DNA of 55,140 nt, taken from contig NZ_JAAFYZ010000051.1 in the NCBI RefSeq assembly GCF_018274385.1, positions 1-55,140 on the forward strand, written 5' to 3'. Made by a program: the position numbers and the translations under genes. This DNA is from Catenulispora pinistramenti. Lineage in GTDB: Bacteria; Actinomycetota; Actinomycetes; Streptomycetales; Catenulisporaceae. The notes beneath the pieces are model-generated. The model was not told the origin of the DNA. It saw nothing but the letters and a program-made list of their open reading frames with translations, and made no database searches. Of this stretch, positions 1-8,204 are shown piece by piece. The stretch's first letter is position 1. Each line of letters begins with the position of its first letter.

Positions 1-353
1 GGTAGGGCGGGGAGCAGAGAGTCGGGGATGCCGAGTTTCTGGGTGAACTCGAGAATCTGACGCCGATCGGCAATGCTGCGTCGCCCATTCATCAGACGGC
101 TGATCACCGACTGGTCGACGTTGAACGCGGCTGCGAGCATCGCCTGCCGGGCCCCGGTATGCATGCGGTATAGGCGCAGCACCGTACCCAGGTCCCACTT
201 CACCATAGCTTGGGCGACCTGAGCGCTGGCCCACAGCTCTGGTGAGGCCGCTAGCCGCGTGTCACGGCTACAGGCACCGCAGCGCGTTCCCCGGTTGTAC
301 TGGCTCAGGGAGGCGCGACATCCGGTGCAGCGTCTCATCTCACCATCGGCCAT
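1..353 (-). CDS. XRE-family DNA-binding protein with N-terminal zinc ribbon (3' end cut by window edge)
   Basis: I translated this minus-strand frame by hand from the ATG at 353 down to base 3 without meeting a stop, so 117 residues are visible and the C-terminus lies outside the window. Residues 9-30 hold two cysteine pairs (RCTGC and RCGAC) that look like a zinc ribbon. Residues about 55-110 form a Cro/C1-type helix-turn-helix, with the recognition region near FNVDQSVISRLMNGRRS. Proteins of this shape are common in Streptomyces and are often longer, with a C-terminal repeat region, which cannot be checked here. The gene is divergent from the small gene at 526, so the 354-525 gap may hold both promoters. 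Its regulatory target is unknown. Confidence 0.75.
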   Translation of the reverse strand, partial: MADGEMRRCTGCRASLSQYNRGTRCGACSRDTRLAASPELWASAQVAQAMVKWDLGTVLRLYRMHTGARQAMLAAAFNVDQSVISRLMNGRRSIADRRQILEFTQKLGIPDSLLPAL

Positions 354-525
354 GACTACTCCCTGTAGTCCATCCAGATGCCGTCAGTGTCCTTGCCTGG
401 ACCACCCTGTCATAAACCCACATATCCGGGTGCTGAAAACCGAGCGATGCTGGCTGTGGCGAGATCAACAGCCTGCGATATCCGACGAGATCGGAGAGTC
501 AGGTCAGACAGAGGAACGGCGCGAA

Positions 526-834
526 GTGAACGAGCAGTATTCAGGTGTCACGCCGGTCTTCCGGGGCACGGAGCACGAAGTCGGGCGCCGTCTGCGGGAG
601 CTGCACCTCGCAGGAGCGGAATCGTATGCGGTCGACCGTGCTCTGCAACAGGTTCAAGAGGGCAACCGCCACATTATCTGTGAAGGTGAAGAGTTTGAGG
701 TCCTGGACCAGGAGTGGTCGATCGTCCAGGATGTCTACGGCTGTCCGGACGGGCGGGACTGCCGGAACATCTCCAGGCGTCAGCGTCGGCGCTTCGAAGC
801 CACTATTCGGGCTCGCGTTCAATCAGGGGAATGA
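526..834 (+). CDS. small hypothetical protein upstream of an anti-sigma-like ATPase
   Basis: This 102-residue protein starts at a GTG with a GAGGA motif about 10 bases upstream; the frame is open further upstream, so the start is an inference. It is charged and soluble, with no membrane segment, and contains a central acidic strand-rich stretch (IICEGEEFEVLDQEW). I do not recognise a named domain. It ends four bases before the GTG of the HATPase gene, so the two are probably co-transcribed. Small proteins beside HATPase and XRE genes are a repeated arrangement in actinomycetes, which suggests a regulatory role, but nothing in the sequence shows it directly. Confidence 0.6.
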   Translation: MNEQYSGVTPVFRGTEHEVGRRLRELHLAGAESYAVDRALQQVQEGNRHIICEGEEFEVLDQEWSIVQDVYGCPDGRDCRNISRRQRRRFEATIRARVQSGE

Positions 835-837
835 GCC

Positions 838-1290
838 GTGCCCTACTACTCCGCCACGTTCCCGGGCAGCAGGGAATCCATACACGAAGCGCGCGCGTGG
901 ACCCAGCACGTGCTCGGAGAAGCGCTAGGCGTAGATGACGTGGTGCTCGTAGCATCAGAGCTCGTCACAAACGCCATTCGCCACACTACAAGTGGTCTGC
1001 CCGGCGGCACTTTCACCGTGCACCTGGCGGCTTTCACCAATCGGTGGCGCGTACGTGTTGATGATGCCGGCGGGCCGACTGAGCCACGAGTCCAAATAGT
1101 CGATGACGACGAGGACGAGGTTGGTCGCGGGCTCGTAATGGTCGCGAGTCTGTCGTCGGCCTGGGGAGTCCTCGGCGCCCGCCACGCTCGCGGCGTGTGG
1201 GCAGAGATCCGGGCGCCTCCTGGGAACGTCACGGATGACTGTGGCATCGGCGCTCGGGCTGTCGTGCTTTCTGAGACGGGGCGGAAATGA
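838..1290 (+). CDS. ATP-binding protein, HATPase/anti-sigma regulatory factor type
   Basis: The 150-residue protein carries the HATPase N box (residues about 40-52, LVASELVTNAIRH) and a later glycine-containing lid and G box (VGRGLVMVASLSSAWG), the pattern of the SpoIIAB/RsbW-like single-domain kinases abundant in Streptomyces. In those families the protein binds ATP and either phosphorylates an anti-anti-sigma factor or acts as a regulator without a clear kinase target. It starts at GTG 838, just after the previous gene, and is followed three bases later by a double-HTH gene, so the three probably form one transcript. No membrane segment is seen. The partner is not identifiable. Confidence 0.85.
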   Translation: MPYYSATFPGSRESIHEARAWTQHVLGEALGVDDVVLVASELVTNAIRHTTSGLPGGTFTVHLAAFTNRWRVRVDDAGGPTEPRVQIVDDDEDEVGRGLVMVASLSSAWGVLGARHARGVWAEIRAPPGNVTDDCGIGARAVVLSETGRK

Positions 1291-1293
1291 ACC

Positions 1294-1938
1294 ATGCGAC
1301 GACAACTAGCGGGCTACCGGCCCCAGGCCTTGGGGCTTTTTGCGGGACGTGGCATTTCCCATCGAGTCGGAGCCGCCAGCTCGGCCATTTACGTGAGCCG
1401 ACTGCCGGTACCTCCAGACACACAAGAGGCCTCGGCGACTCTGCGCGTTGACGATGAGGCGGAACTGGCGTTCTGGCAGATTGTCACTGGTCTGAGGACT
1501 GTGCGACAGGGAGTCGACCTCACCCAGAACGCCCTGTCGTCCCATCTGCCGGTTCGGGGTCGAGCGATCTCCGAGTGGGAGACCGGGCAGATGGAGCCGA
1601 CACTGCAGCATTTGATGCAGTGGTGCCGCGCGCTGGATCAGCGCCTGGCGATCTCGAGCCCAGTCGGCGAGTTGTGGCAAGGACCATCGCGTCCGAGAGC
1701 TGGCGAGACTTGGGAGTCCTTTGAGCGACGGCGGCTGGCTTGGCCATTGCGAAACCGCCGCACGGCGTCAGGTCTCAGCCAGGCAGGGCTCGGCCAACTC
1801 GTCGGCGTGAGTCGAGACTCGATCCAGCGCTGGGAGCTTCTCCGCGTACCTCCGCGGCCGATCACGCTTGTTGTCTGGGCACAGAAGCTCGGGTGCTCGG
1901 TCGTTCTGCGGCCAGTCTGCGATCGTGGACTGGTCTGA
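1294..1938 (+). CDS. regulator with two XRE-type helix-turn-helix domains
   Basis: This 214-residue protein contains two separated HTH_XRE-like segments. The first lies at about residues 57-115, with the recognition stretch RGRAISEWETGQMEPTLQHL. The second lies at about 145-205, with the stretch SGLSQAGLGQLVGVSRDSIQRWE. The arrangement suggests binding to two half-sites by one chain. The first 40 residues are low in structure signal, so translation may really begin later. It follows the HATPase gene by three bases and is probably its operon partner. DNA target and signal are unknown. Confidence 0.75.
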   Translation: MRRQLAGYRPQALGLFAGRGISHRVGAASSAIYVSRLPVPPDTQEASATLRVDDEAELAFWQIVTGLRTVRQGVDLTQNALSSHLPVRGRAISEWETGQMEPTLQHLMQWCRALDQRLAISSPVGELWQGPSRPRAGETWESFERRRLAWPLRNRRTASGLSQAGLGQLVGVSRDSIQRWELLRVPPRPITLVVWAQKLGCSVVLRPVCDRGLV

Positions 1939-1973
1939 TCAAGCGGTACACCGTTTGCCAGCCGAGGACAGAC

Positions 1974-2582
1974 TCAGCCGGCCGCGATGTGCTGCCTGGC
2001 GAGCATGAGCGCGCCGACGGTTTCCATGCCGTCGATGTCCGTTCCAATCCGCTTGAATGCATCCGCTACGGACACTGTCACGACACTCATGTCGAAATAG
2101 CGCTCGATCTCGTTGTCCAGAACGGGTTCGTGGTGCTTGGTCACCCGGGCGGAGTAGAAGTAGGTGTACTTGTTCGTCTCTGAAGGCAGGGAGTAGAAGC
2201 GGCCCAGCGGCGCCAGTTGCTCCCCGGCGGCTAGGCGGTAGCCTGTCTCCTCTTCCAGCTCACGAAGAGCCGCATCTGCTGGGTCTTCACCGGCCGACAC
2301 GGCGCCGGCGGGTAGCTCCAGGCAGTGAGTCTTGAGGTTGTGCCGGTACTGGCGGACGAACACCAGCTGGTTGTCGGTGGTGATCGGGACCACCATCACG
2401 CTGGCCGGCGTGTCCATGAAGTACCAGTCGATGACCTTGCCATCGGGCATGCGGAGGTCTTCGCGTACGACCCGCTTGGGCTTGGCGAGCAGGATCTCCG
2501 TATTCAAGAGTTCGGCGTCCGCCATGCTGCCGTGCTGGGCAGTGCCGGTTGCGGTGTCGTCGTTCGCTGTCACTGTGTCCAA
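1974..2582 (-). CDS. Nudix hydrolase, ADP-ribose pyrophosphatase-like
   Basis: The 202-residue protein has a complete Nudix box in its middle (GAVSAGEDPADAAL followed by RELEEETGY), giving the G-x5-E-x7-R-E-x2-E-E-x-G-x pattern that binds the catalytic metal. The preceding strands (VVPITTDNQLVFVRQYRHN) match the ADP-ribose/NDP-sugar pyrophosphatase type, which cleaves a nucleoside diphosphate linked to another moiety. The exact substrate cannot be read from the sequence. Its start overlaps the 3' end of the upstream XRE gene by 13 bases, so the pair is translationally coupled. Nudix genes often sit near specialised metabolite islands, and here the next module is a RiPP-like locus. Confidence 0.9.
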   Translation of the reverse strand: MDTVTANDDTATGTAQHGSMADAELLNTEILLAKPKRVVREDLRMPDGKVIDWYFMDTPASVMVVPITTDNQLVFVRQYRHNLKTHCLELPAGAVSAGEDPADAALRELEEETGYRLAAGEQLAPLGRFYSLPSETNKYTYFYSARVTKHHEPVLDNEIERYFDMSVVTVSVADAFKRIGTDIDGMETVGALMLARQHIAAG

Positions 2583-3382
2583 TCCCTTGCTCGGTTCCAG
2601 GCGCTGTCGAAGTGTCTGGTGTAGCGGTCGAACATGCCCCCGTCGGAGGCGCGGCGCAGCTCCAAGGTCGGCGAGCTGCGGCCAGCGAGGTACCGGACGT
2701 AGGGCGTGACGATCAGGTGGTCGTCGGCCCGGACGATGCTAGTGGTCGGGGGAGCGGCGTAGACGCGTAGCTGCATGGCTGCGCCGCAGTCCTGCTGCAT
2801 GGCGTGGAAACGCGCGAGCGACGCGGTGATCCGGGTTGCCAGGGCGCCTTCTGGGTTTCCCTCGTCTCGGTCGATGTCAAAGGTGCCAGAGAAGGTTGGG
2901 TCTAGAAGTAGAACCTTGATTTCGCAGCTGCTGCCGGCCGCCTCTTTGAGGATGACGGGGACTTCGCTGTCGAGGGCGTAGCGGTATTCGGCCATCCCGT
3001 AGAGCCACAACGTCTGATGCGCGGCTTGGATGGTGTCGTTCCACCGGTCGCGCGTGATCAGTTTGCGAGCGGCGTAGGCGATTACCGCGTCGACGTTTTC
3101 AGCGTCAGATCCGCTGGCACTCTCGGGGCCGTTGCTGGAGATAGGTGCCTGCGGGGTTCGCTGCTTGCGGGCCGCGGTCCGGAGTACCTCGACGTCGACC
3201 TGGAGCACCTGCGCCAGCGCCGGCAGCCAGTAGCGTGGCGTGACTTCGTTCTCCTGCCAGCGCCACACATCGTGTCGTGTCAGAGTGTCGCGATTCATGA
3301 TCGCCATCATCTGATCGGCGACTTCCTCAAGCGTCAGGTTCAGCACGTCGCGCTGCTGCTTTATCAGCACACCGACACTCAT
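2570..3382 (-). CDS. XRE-family regulator with DUF5919-like C-terminal domain
   Basis: The 270-residue protein has an N-terminal HTH (residues about 5-65, with LTLEEVADQMMAI and LTRHDVWRWQ) and a separate C-terminal domain from about residue 100. The latter (EIKVLLLDPTFSGTFDIDRDEGN and later TSIVRADDHLIVTPYVRYL) resembles the PLD-like DUF5919 region found behind HTH domains in Streptomyces regulators. The function of that region is not established. It is transcribed away from the radical SAM locus at 3816 and overlaps the Nudix gene. It is a plausible local regulator of the divergent RiPP-like genes, an inference from position only. Confidence 0.8.
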   Translation of the reverse strand: MSVGVLIKQQRDVLNLTLEEVADQMMAIMNRDTLTRHDVWRWQENEVTPRYWLPALAQVLQVDVEVLRTAARKQRTPQAPISSNGPESASGSDAENVDAVIAYAARKLITRDRWNDTIQAAHQTLWLYGMAEYRYALDSEVPVILKEAAGSSCEIKVLLLDPTFSGTFDIDRDEGNPEGALATRITASLARFHAMQQDCGAAMQLRVYAAPPTTSIVRADDHLIVTPYVRYLAGRSSPTLELRRASDGGMFDRYTRHFDSAWNRARDWTQ

Positions 3383-3651
3383 GAGCTCAGCGTAGCGTGA
3401 CCGTTACGCGCGAGCCCGCCTTCATCGAGGTCATCAGGCAAGCGCAGCGCGAATGGCTACAGCCATGGCTACACGCTGACCACCGGCATGGCCTCTTCCG
3501 CCGATACGGCGTTGAGGCACGCTCCGTATAGCGGGCCGGGTCGCTCCGGTGTGGGGACGCGGTCGGAGCGAGGCGAGGCCAGCCAGTGCACTCGCAGGCA
3601 ATGGCGAGCCCGGCCCGCACTCCACAGAACGATCACGTACAGGAAAGGTGG

Positions 3652-3828
3652 ATGGTGAACGCCGATCAGCACCGCCACGACCCTGATCCTGACCAGGAAG
3701 AAGGCCGCGCCCGCCAGGACCACCGAGAGGTTTACGAGGTTGGGCGAAATATCGAATGGCTATGCGACCCGCAACTTGCGGGGGACCTCATTGAGAACGT
3801 CCAAAAGGAGAGGCAGTGCACCAGCTGA
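3652..3828 (+). CDS. possible small leader protein coupled to the radical SAM gene
   Basis: An ATG at 3652 follows AGGAAAGG by four bases and opens a 58-codon frame that runs 13 bases into the radical SAM gene. The product is very hydrophilic, rich in His, Asp, Glu and Gln (NADQHRHDPDPDQEEGR), with one cysteine pair spread over its C-terminal half. I recognise no family. The good SD and coupling overlap argue for translation; the composition argues that it may be spurious. An opposite-strand frame in the same place reads as a short hydrophobic peptide without a convincing start, so a decayed membrane gene is the alternative. The rest of 3383-3651 shows no gene and probably holds the divergent promoters. 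Confidence 0.35.
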   Translation: MVNADQHRHDPDPDQEEGRARQDHREVYEVGRNIEWLCDPQLAGDLIENVQKERQCTS

Positions 3829-4931
3829 TCGCCGCGCCGTTCCTCGGCGGGCACTTCATCGTCAAACCCGGTGGCAAGCCCGGGCTCCGGCTGCCGTCCG
3901 CGTTGTTCGACGAACTAGCGGGGGCCGATCGGTGTCCGCCGGAACTGGTCGACCCGATCAAGACAGCGTTCGGCATCGACCTTGACCAGCCGCAACTTCG
4001 CGACGCGATCCTGGTCCGCGAGTCCTCACCCTTACCCAACGGAGGCTTTGGGCGCGCCTCATGGGAGATCAATCTGGGTTGCAACTGGGACTGCGAACAC
4101 TGCTATCTCGCGCTGAAGAAGTTCGAAGGCCTGCTGTGGGAGGACAAGGTCAGGCTGCTCAAGACGATGCGTGACGCCGGCGTCCTGTTCCTTCAAATCA
4201 CCGGCGGCGAGCCCACCATCGACCGGGACTTCATCCGCGCCTACGCCCTCGCGGCCGAGCTCGGGATGATGCTGCACATCTCGACCAACGCCTCCCAACT
4301 GCACCAGCCGCGCATCCTCGAACTCTTCGACCGGTACCCTCCTTGGCGGATTACCGCGTCCATCTACGGCGCATCCGAGGACGCCTACGACGCGCTGGTC
4401 CGGCGTCGCGGTGGGTGGCGGCTGTTCATGAGGGGGATGGCCGCGGCGATCGAGTCCGGCCTGCCTCTACGGCTGAACATCGTCCTCACCCGGTCCAACG
4501 CCCACGAGCGTGACGCGATGATCGGGCTGGCCGAGACGTGGGGCATCGAGCACAACGTGTACGGCAATCTGTCGCCGACGATCTATGGCGGCGCCGAGGT
4601 GCTCGACGCGCAAGACGTCGCCACGCTCACGCCGCGCTCGCCTTTCACCGGTTGCAACGCCGGCCACACCTTTTTCCACGTCGACCTGCACGGTCGTGCG
4701 ACCGTCTGCAAGGTCGAGCGCGACGTGAAGATCGACCTCCCTACCGAAGGGCTGCCGGGATTGGCCCGGCTCGGAGCCATCGCAGACAGGGCGCAGGTGC
4801 GGACCGGTGGCTGTTCCGGCTGCGCGATCTCCGGGAGCTGCACCGTGTGTCGACCGCTGGCCAAGCTCTATCAGCAAGCCAAAGCTCCGCTATCCAGCTA
4901 TTGCCAACACGGAAGGAAGGAATCGGTATGA
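3816..4931 (+). CDS. radical SAM/SPASM peptide maturase
   Basis: The 371-residue protein has the radical SAM motif C89-x3-C93-x2-C96 (GCNWDCEHCY), which ligates the SAM-cleaving 4Fe-4S cluster, followed by the SAM-binding GGEP motif (ITGGEPTIDRDF). The C-terminal quarter has a SPASM-like cysteine pattern: C-x12-G-x4-C, then C-x2-C-x5-C-x2-C and a last Cys 17 residues on, enough for auxiliary iron-sulfur clusters. Such enzymes install C-S, C-C or C-O crosslinks in ribosomal peptides. GTG 3816 has a strong AAAGGAGAGG just upstream. The gene ends four bases into a 56-residue peptide gene, whose Cys-Ser-Cys-Ser tail is the likely substrate. The first 75 residues have no clear family and could recognise the leader. 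Confidence 0.9.
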   Translation: MHQLIAAPFLGGHFIVKPGGKPGLRLPSALFDELAGADRCPPELVDPIKTAFGIDLDQPQLRDAILVRESSPLPNGGFGRASWEINLGCNWDCEHCYLALKKFEGLLWEDKVRLLKTMRDAGVLFLQITGGEPTIDRDFIRAYALAAELGMMLHISTNASQLHQPRILELFDRYPPWRITASIYGASEDAYDALVRRRGGWRLFMRGMAAAIESGLPLRLNIVLTRSNAHERDAMIGLAETWGIEHNVYGNLSPTIYGGAEVLDAQDVATLTPRSPFTGCNAGHTFFHVDLHGRATVCKVERDVKIDLPTEGLPGLARLGAIADRAQVRTGGCSGCAISGSCTVCRPLAKLYQQAKAPLSSYCQHGRKESV

Positions 4932-5098
4932 CCACAGTCATGGTGGCTCTAAGCACCCGCCCAGTCGGGGCCGAGGAGGCTGAGCAGTTGCCTCGCATCT
5001 TCGACGATGTCGACACCATCGAGATCATCGGTGACATGGGCGACTTCGGCGAGCACATGATGTGCTCCTGCTCCGACAGCGACGACCAGCCCTACTAG
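4928..5098 (+). CDS. putative RiPP precursor peptide with Cys-Ser-Cys-Ser C-terminus
   Basis: The ATG at 4928 overlaps the stop region of the radical SAM gene (ATGA), and AAGGAAGGAA lies just upstream, so translation is well supported. The 56-residue product has a leader-like acidic N-terminal two thirds (VGAEEAEQLPRIFDDVDTIEI) and a C-terminal segment, GEHMMCSCSDSDDQPY, that contains the only two cysteines. The size, position behind a SPASM maturase and Cys-rich tail match the sactipeptide/ranthipeptide style of precursor, where Cys thiols are joined to backbone or side-chain carbons. I do not recognise this core from a named RiPP family. Cleavage site and crosslink positions cannot be read from sequence. 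Confidence 0.75.
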   Translation: MTTVMVALSTRPVGAEEAEQLPRIFDDVDTIEIIGDMGDFGEHMMCSCSDSDDQPY

Positions 5099-5107
5099 AG
5101 TCCGAGC

Positions 5108-5134
5108 AGCGGGGCCTTGTAACGAGGTCCCGCT
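5108..5134 (+). terminator. hairpin between precursor gene and downstream kinase genes
   Basis: Ten bases at 5108-5117 (AGCGGGGCCT) pair with 5125-5134 (AGGTCCCGCT) across a seven-base loop, with one G-T wobble. A pyrimidine-rich run follows but there is no T tract. It begins ten bases after the precursor stop. In RiPP operons a hairpin here commonly acts as a partial terminator or 3' stabiliser that lets the precursor be made in excess over downstream enzymes. That role is an inference. Confidence 0.6.
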
Positions 5135-5167
5135 CCTCCTCCCCTCGCACCCAAGGAGACCCGTTCT

Positions 5168-5983
5168 GTGGCGATGACTCATACTGACTGGTCGGACCTG
5201 CCCCAGCCCCTCCGGGATGCTGTCGAGGCCAAGGCCGGTCGCGTGGTCTCCGCACGTACCGTGGCTGCCGGGCTCAACTCCCAGATCGCCGCGGTTCTCG
5301 ATACGGCCGACGGTCGGGTCTTCCTCAAGGGGGTCCCGTTGGAGGCGAGGACGGCTCTCGCCTCCCAGCGGCGTGAGGCCGCGATCAACCAGTTCGTGCT
5401 CGCCGTGTCGCCGCAGTTGTTGTGGTCTGCGGAAACCGAGGGCTGGAGTCTGCTGGCCTTCGAATACATCGGCGGGGGTCACGCTGACTACGCACCGGGT
5501 TCGCCGTACCTCGATGACGTGGTGAAGGTCGCGAACCGCCTGCACCGCGTAACTGCTCCCGACTTGCCTGAGCTCCGGGCCGCTGATCAGCGGTGGAGCG
5601 CGTGGGCCGGGGCCGATGACGCCGGGTTGCTGGCCGGAGACTCGCTTCTGCACACAGACTTCGCCGGCCACAACGTCCTCATTGGTGAGGAGGGCGGCGC
5701 ATGGATCATCGATTGGGCGTGGGCGACGCGAGGTGCGAGCTTCATTGACCCGGCGTGCCTGCTCATCCGGCTCATCGATGCCGGCCATTCGGCGAAGAGC
5801 GCGGAACTGTGGGCGCAGCAGTGCGACGGATGGGACGGTGCGGACGATCGGGCCGTCGATGTCTTTGCCGCAGCCTCCGCACGCATGTGGGACGACATCG
5901 CGAAGGCCGAGCCACTGCAGTGGAAGGCGTCCATGGCCCAGTCCGCACAGAAGTGGGCGTCATTCCGCAGGGGTGCATCGTGA
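5168..5983 (+). CDS. APH-like phosphotransferase (first of a pair)
   Basis: The 271-residue protein has the aminoglycoside-phosphotransferase fold signature: a catalytic loop H162-T-D164-FAGHN169 and the metal-binding D182 in IIDWAW. The N-terminal lobe includes a strand with a lysine (RVFLKGV) suited to ATP binding. The family phosphorylates hydroxyls on small molecules or peptides. Start GTG 5168 follows AAGGAGA by about nine bases; an in-frame ATG lies six bases later. Its stop overlaps the start of the next kinase by four bases (GTGA). Because both kinases sit directly behind a radical SAM/precursor pair, they may modify the peptide, confer self-protection, or be unrelated cargo; sequence alone does not decide. 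Confidence 0.85.
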   Translation: MAMTHTDWSDLPQPLRDAVEAKAGRVVSARTVAAGLNSQIAAVLDTADGRVFLKGVPLEARTALASQRREAAINQFVLAVSPQLLWSAETEGWSLLAFEYIGGGHADYAPGSPYLDDVVKVANRLHRVTAPDLPELRAADQRWSAWAGADDAGLLAGDSLLHTDFAGHNVLIGEEGGAWIIDWAWATRGASFIDPACLLIRLIDAGHSAKSAELWAQQCDGWDGADDRAVDVFAAASARMWDDIAKAEPLQWKASMAQSAQKWASFRRGAS

Positions 5984-6849
5984 CGGAGCCTGCCGCGCAG
6001 AGATACGACCTTCGACACCACGACGTCCGCGACGTGACAGATCGAGTCGAGCAGATGCTTGATGTCCGGCTGGACCCTGCGTCCGTGGTGCGAAAGCGTC
6101 GAACGATCGGGGCAGCGACCGCCACAGGCTCGTGGGTCCGGATCGAGCTGCGGGGCAGTGAGCGAATGGCCGGCCCGGTCGCTGGCCAGGGTTGGGGGTT
6201 CGAAGCGGCTCAGGCACTCACCGGTGTGGCGCGGCCACAGTGGTTCCGCGGCGCGTCCTGGCGTGGCGAACCTCTGCGTCCGGGTACGGTGTGGCGCGTC
6301 GACGAGGTCGAGCTGATCCGCGGTGCTGAGCCCATACGGACGAAGGCGGAGTGGCTAGAGGAAGCCGATGCCCTGCCGCCGCGGTGGTGGGACGATCTTG
6401 CCACGTCGCTGGAAGCTCTAGCGGCGGCCGACACGAGCAGGCTGGCCACCCCCGACTGCCAACCGATAACTACTGCGCGCGTCGAGGCCGAGATCCGCAG
6501 AGTGTTCCCTGTCCTTGAGGACTTGCACCCGGAACGCTGGCAGTGGATGACCGCGCATGCGGACCTCGGATGGTCCAACGTTACGGGACCGCAGCTGTGG
6601 ATCACCGATTGGGAGGACTGGGGAAGAGCGCCCCGCGGCCTGGATGCGGCGAACTTGTGGGCGAACTCGCTCGGAAGCGCGTCGGTGGCGGCCAAGGTCG
6701 AGCACAGGTTCAGGTCCGACCTTGAATCGGAGACCGGCAGGATCATGGCCTTGTGGCGATGCGCGCAGATCGTCGCGTGGGGGCAGACCTATGCCTCCGC
6801 CTATGTCCGGGCCAGGACTGAGGCGACACGTATCGTCGAAGAGCTTTGA
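5980..6849 (+). CDS. APH-like phosphotransferase (second of a pair)
   Basis: The frame is open from well upstream, but the GTG at 5980, overlapping the previous stop as GTGA, is the sensible start and gives 289 residues. The kinase loop reads H193-A-D195-LGWSN and the DFG-equivalent is D210 in ITDWEDWG. The N-terminal half is unlike that of the preceding kinase, so this is not a recent duplication. The segment ELIRGAEPIRTKAEWLEEADALPPRWWDDL lies where substrate-contacting helices occur in this fold. The two kinases are translationally coupled and probably act together. The target is not known. Confidence 0.8.
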   Translation: MTEPAAQRYDLRHHDVRDVTDRVEQMLDVRLDPASVVRKRRTIGAATATGSWVRIELRGSERMAGPVAGQGWGFEAAQALTGVARPQWFRGASWRGEPLRPGTVWRVDEVELIRGAEPIRTKAEWLEEADALPPRWWDDLATSLEALAAADTSRLATPDCQPITTARVEAEIRRVFPVLEDLHPERWQWMTAHADLGWSNVTGPQLWITDWEDWGRAPRGLDAANLWANSLGSASVAAKVEHRFRSDLESETGRIMALWRCAQIVAWGQTYASAYVRARTEATRIVEEL

Positions 6850-7040
6850 GAAGAAGGGCCTGCTACCTTCCACGAGCCATGGAATCAGTGCCTTTATAGT
6901 GCTGACTCGGCTGGAGCAGACCCTACTAACGCGATGACATGCGGACTCGGCCGCATGCCGAGGTGGGCCAGGTGATCGGTCAGGATGCCCAGCCGACGTG
7001 CCGCAGCATGATGTTGGCCCTGCTCGACATGGAGAGGCTG
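6850..7040. other. short intergenic stretch before a transposon end
   Basis: No gene with a credible start or family is seen. A 36-codon frame beginning at ATG 6939 runs to 7049, crossing into the transposon end, and may be the last trace of an interrupted gene. Confidence 0.4.
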
Positions 7041-7133
7041 CCATCCTGAATCGCCTGGTCGGGATACTGGTATGTCAGGGTTCGTTGGTGCTTGTGCTGG
7101 TCGTACGCGGCTGTCTGGGGTCTTGATCGTCCG

Positions 7134-7974
7134 TCACCGGTCGACTTCGAGGTTCGTCAGGACAAGCAGGGCGCGGAGCAGGCTGGTGGCGCGGGCAGGA
7201 TCGGTGCGCAGTTTCGTGAGGACGCGCCAGTTTTTGAGGTGGGCGAAGCCGTGCTCGACGGGGGCGCGTCCGGCGGCGATCACCTTGTTGGCGGCTTTTT
7301 TGACCGGTGGTGAGTTTGCGGTAGCGGGTGGCCTTGTAGCCGGTGACGATGACCAGGTCGTCAGGGTCGGCCGGCTTGTCCACGCCGTAGAAGCCGAGGT
7401 CGGCCAGGGCGCCGAGGCCGGCGGCCTTCAGGTGGGCGACGATGTGGTCGTGGCGGGCGGCGGTGGCGTCGTGGGTGCGGCCGGGTCTGGCGGCGGAGAT
7501 CCAGATGAGCCGTCCCCTCTCGTCGGTGAGTGCGAGGAAGTGCAGGGGCGTGACGGTGGTGCTTGCCCGAGTAGTTCGGTCTGTTCGCCTTCCTGGTGCG
7601 GCGGCGGGTGGGGATGAGGGTGCCGTCGATCAGCACGACCTCGCCGCCGCGTTTCGCGATCTTGGCCAGGGCGCGGTCCAGACGCGGGCTCTGGCCGCGA
7701 GCAGGCCGATCACCTCGTTGATCCAGCGGCGCATCGTGGTCGCCGAGATGCCGTTGTCGCCGGCCAGGTCGGCGGCGCGCTGGTCGTGGCGCAGCACCGC
7801 GAGTACGAGCAGCGCGATCCGGCCTGCCGGTAGGGACCGCCAGCGGGAGCCGATCGCCTTCAGATGGGCGGGCAGCCGGTCGGCGACGTGGTTCAAGGTC
7901 GTCGTGGACAGCGGCAGGCGGCAGGAGTGGACAAGGGAGACGGCGTCCCTGGGCTGTTCGTTGGTGTTCGTCAC
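7134..7974 (-). pseudogene. IS5-type DDE transposase, inactivated by frameshifts
   Basis: Reading from GTG 7974 gives VTNTNEQPRDAVSLVHSC and a helix-turn-helix region typical of the HTH plus DDE_Tnp_4-type transposases common in Streptomyces. The protein then changes frame at about 7680, where the DDE strand VVLIDGTLIPT appears. It changes again at about 7550, before ALADLGFYGVDKPADPDDL, and once more at about 7290, before NWRVLTKLRTDPARA and the end ALLVLTNLEVDR with its TGA at 7134-7136. Three separate shifts mean no full product is made. All parts remain in the expected order, so this is recent decay rather than rearrangement. Its 3' end overlaps the left inverted end of the element. Confidence 0.85.
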
Positions 7975-8204
7975 ACAACGTCGATGAGTACCGGGGACGC
8001 CCCTTACCCGCGGCTCCGATCGCCGTCCCACTTTGGGGTGAAATCAGAGGCTGCATGATCACTGCTATGCGGGACGTCATCCCGCTGGCCCCAGCACCTT
8101 CCGACGCCCGGGGCATGAATGTCTGGCGGGCCGTGTCCACGTCTTCTATCCAGGTCAGTGTGTGTTTCGCTGTCCACGGCGGACCCGATAGCGGTAAGGG
8201 ATAC

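Noticed and set aside
3469-3723. Possible small membrane protein on the minus strand
   Set aside because: It has a hydrophobic stretch but no SD, it overlaps a plus-strand frame with a better ribosome site, and I could not place it in a family.
5755-5979. N-terminal extension of the second APH-like kinase
   Set aside because: It lies inside the first kinase gene, and the GTGA overlap at 5980 is the normal coupled start.
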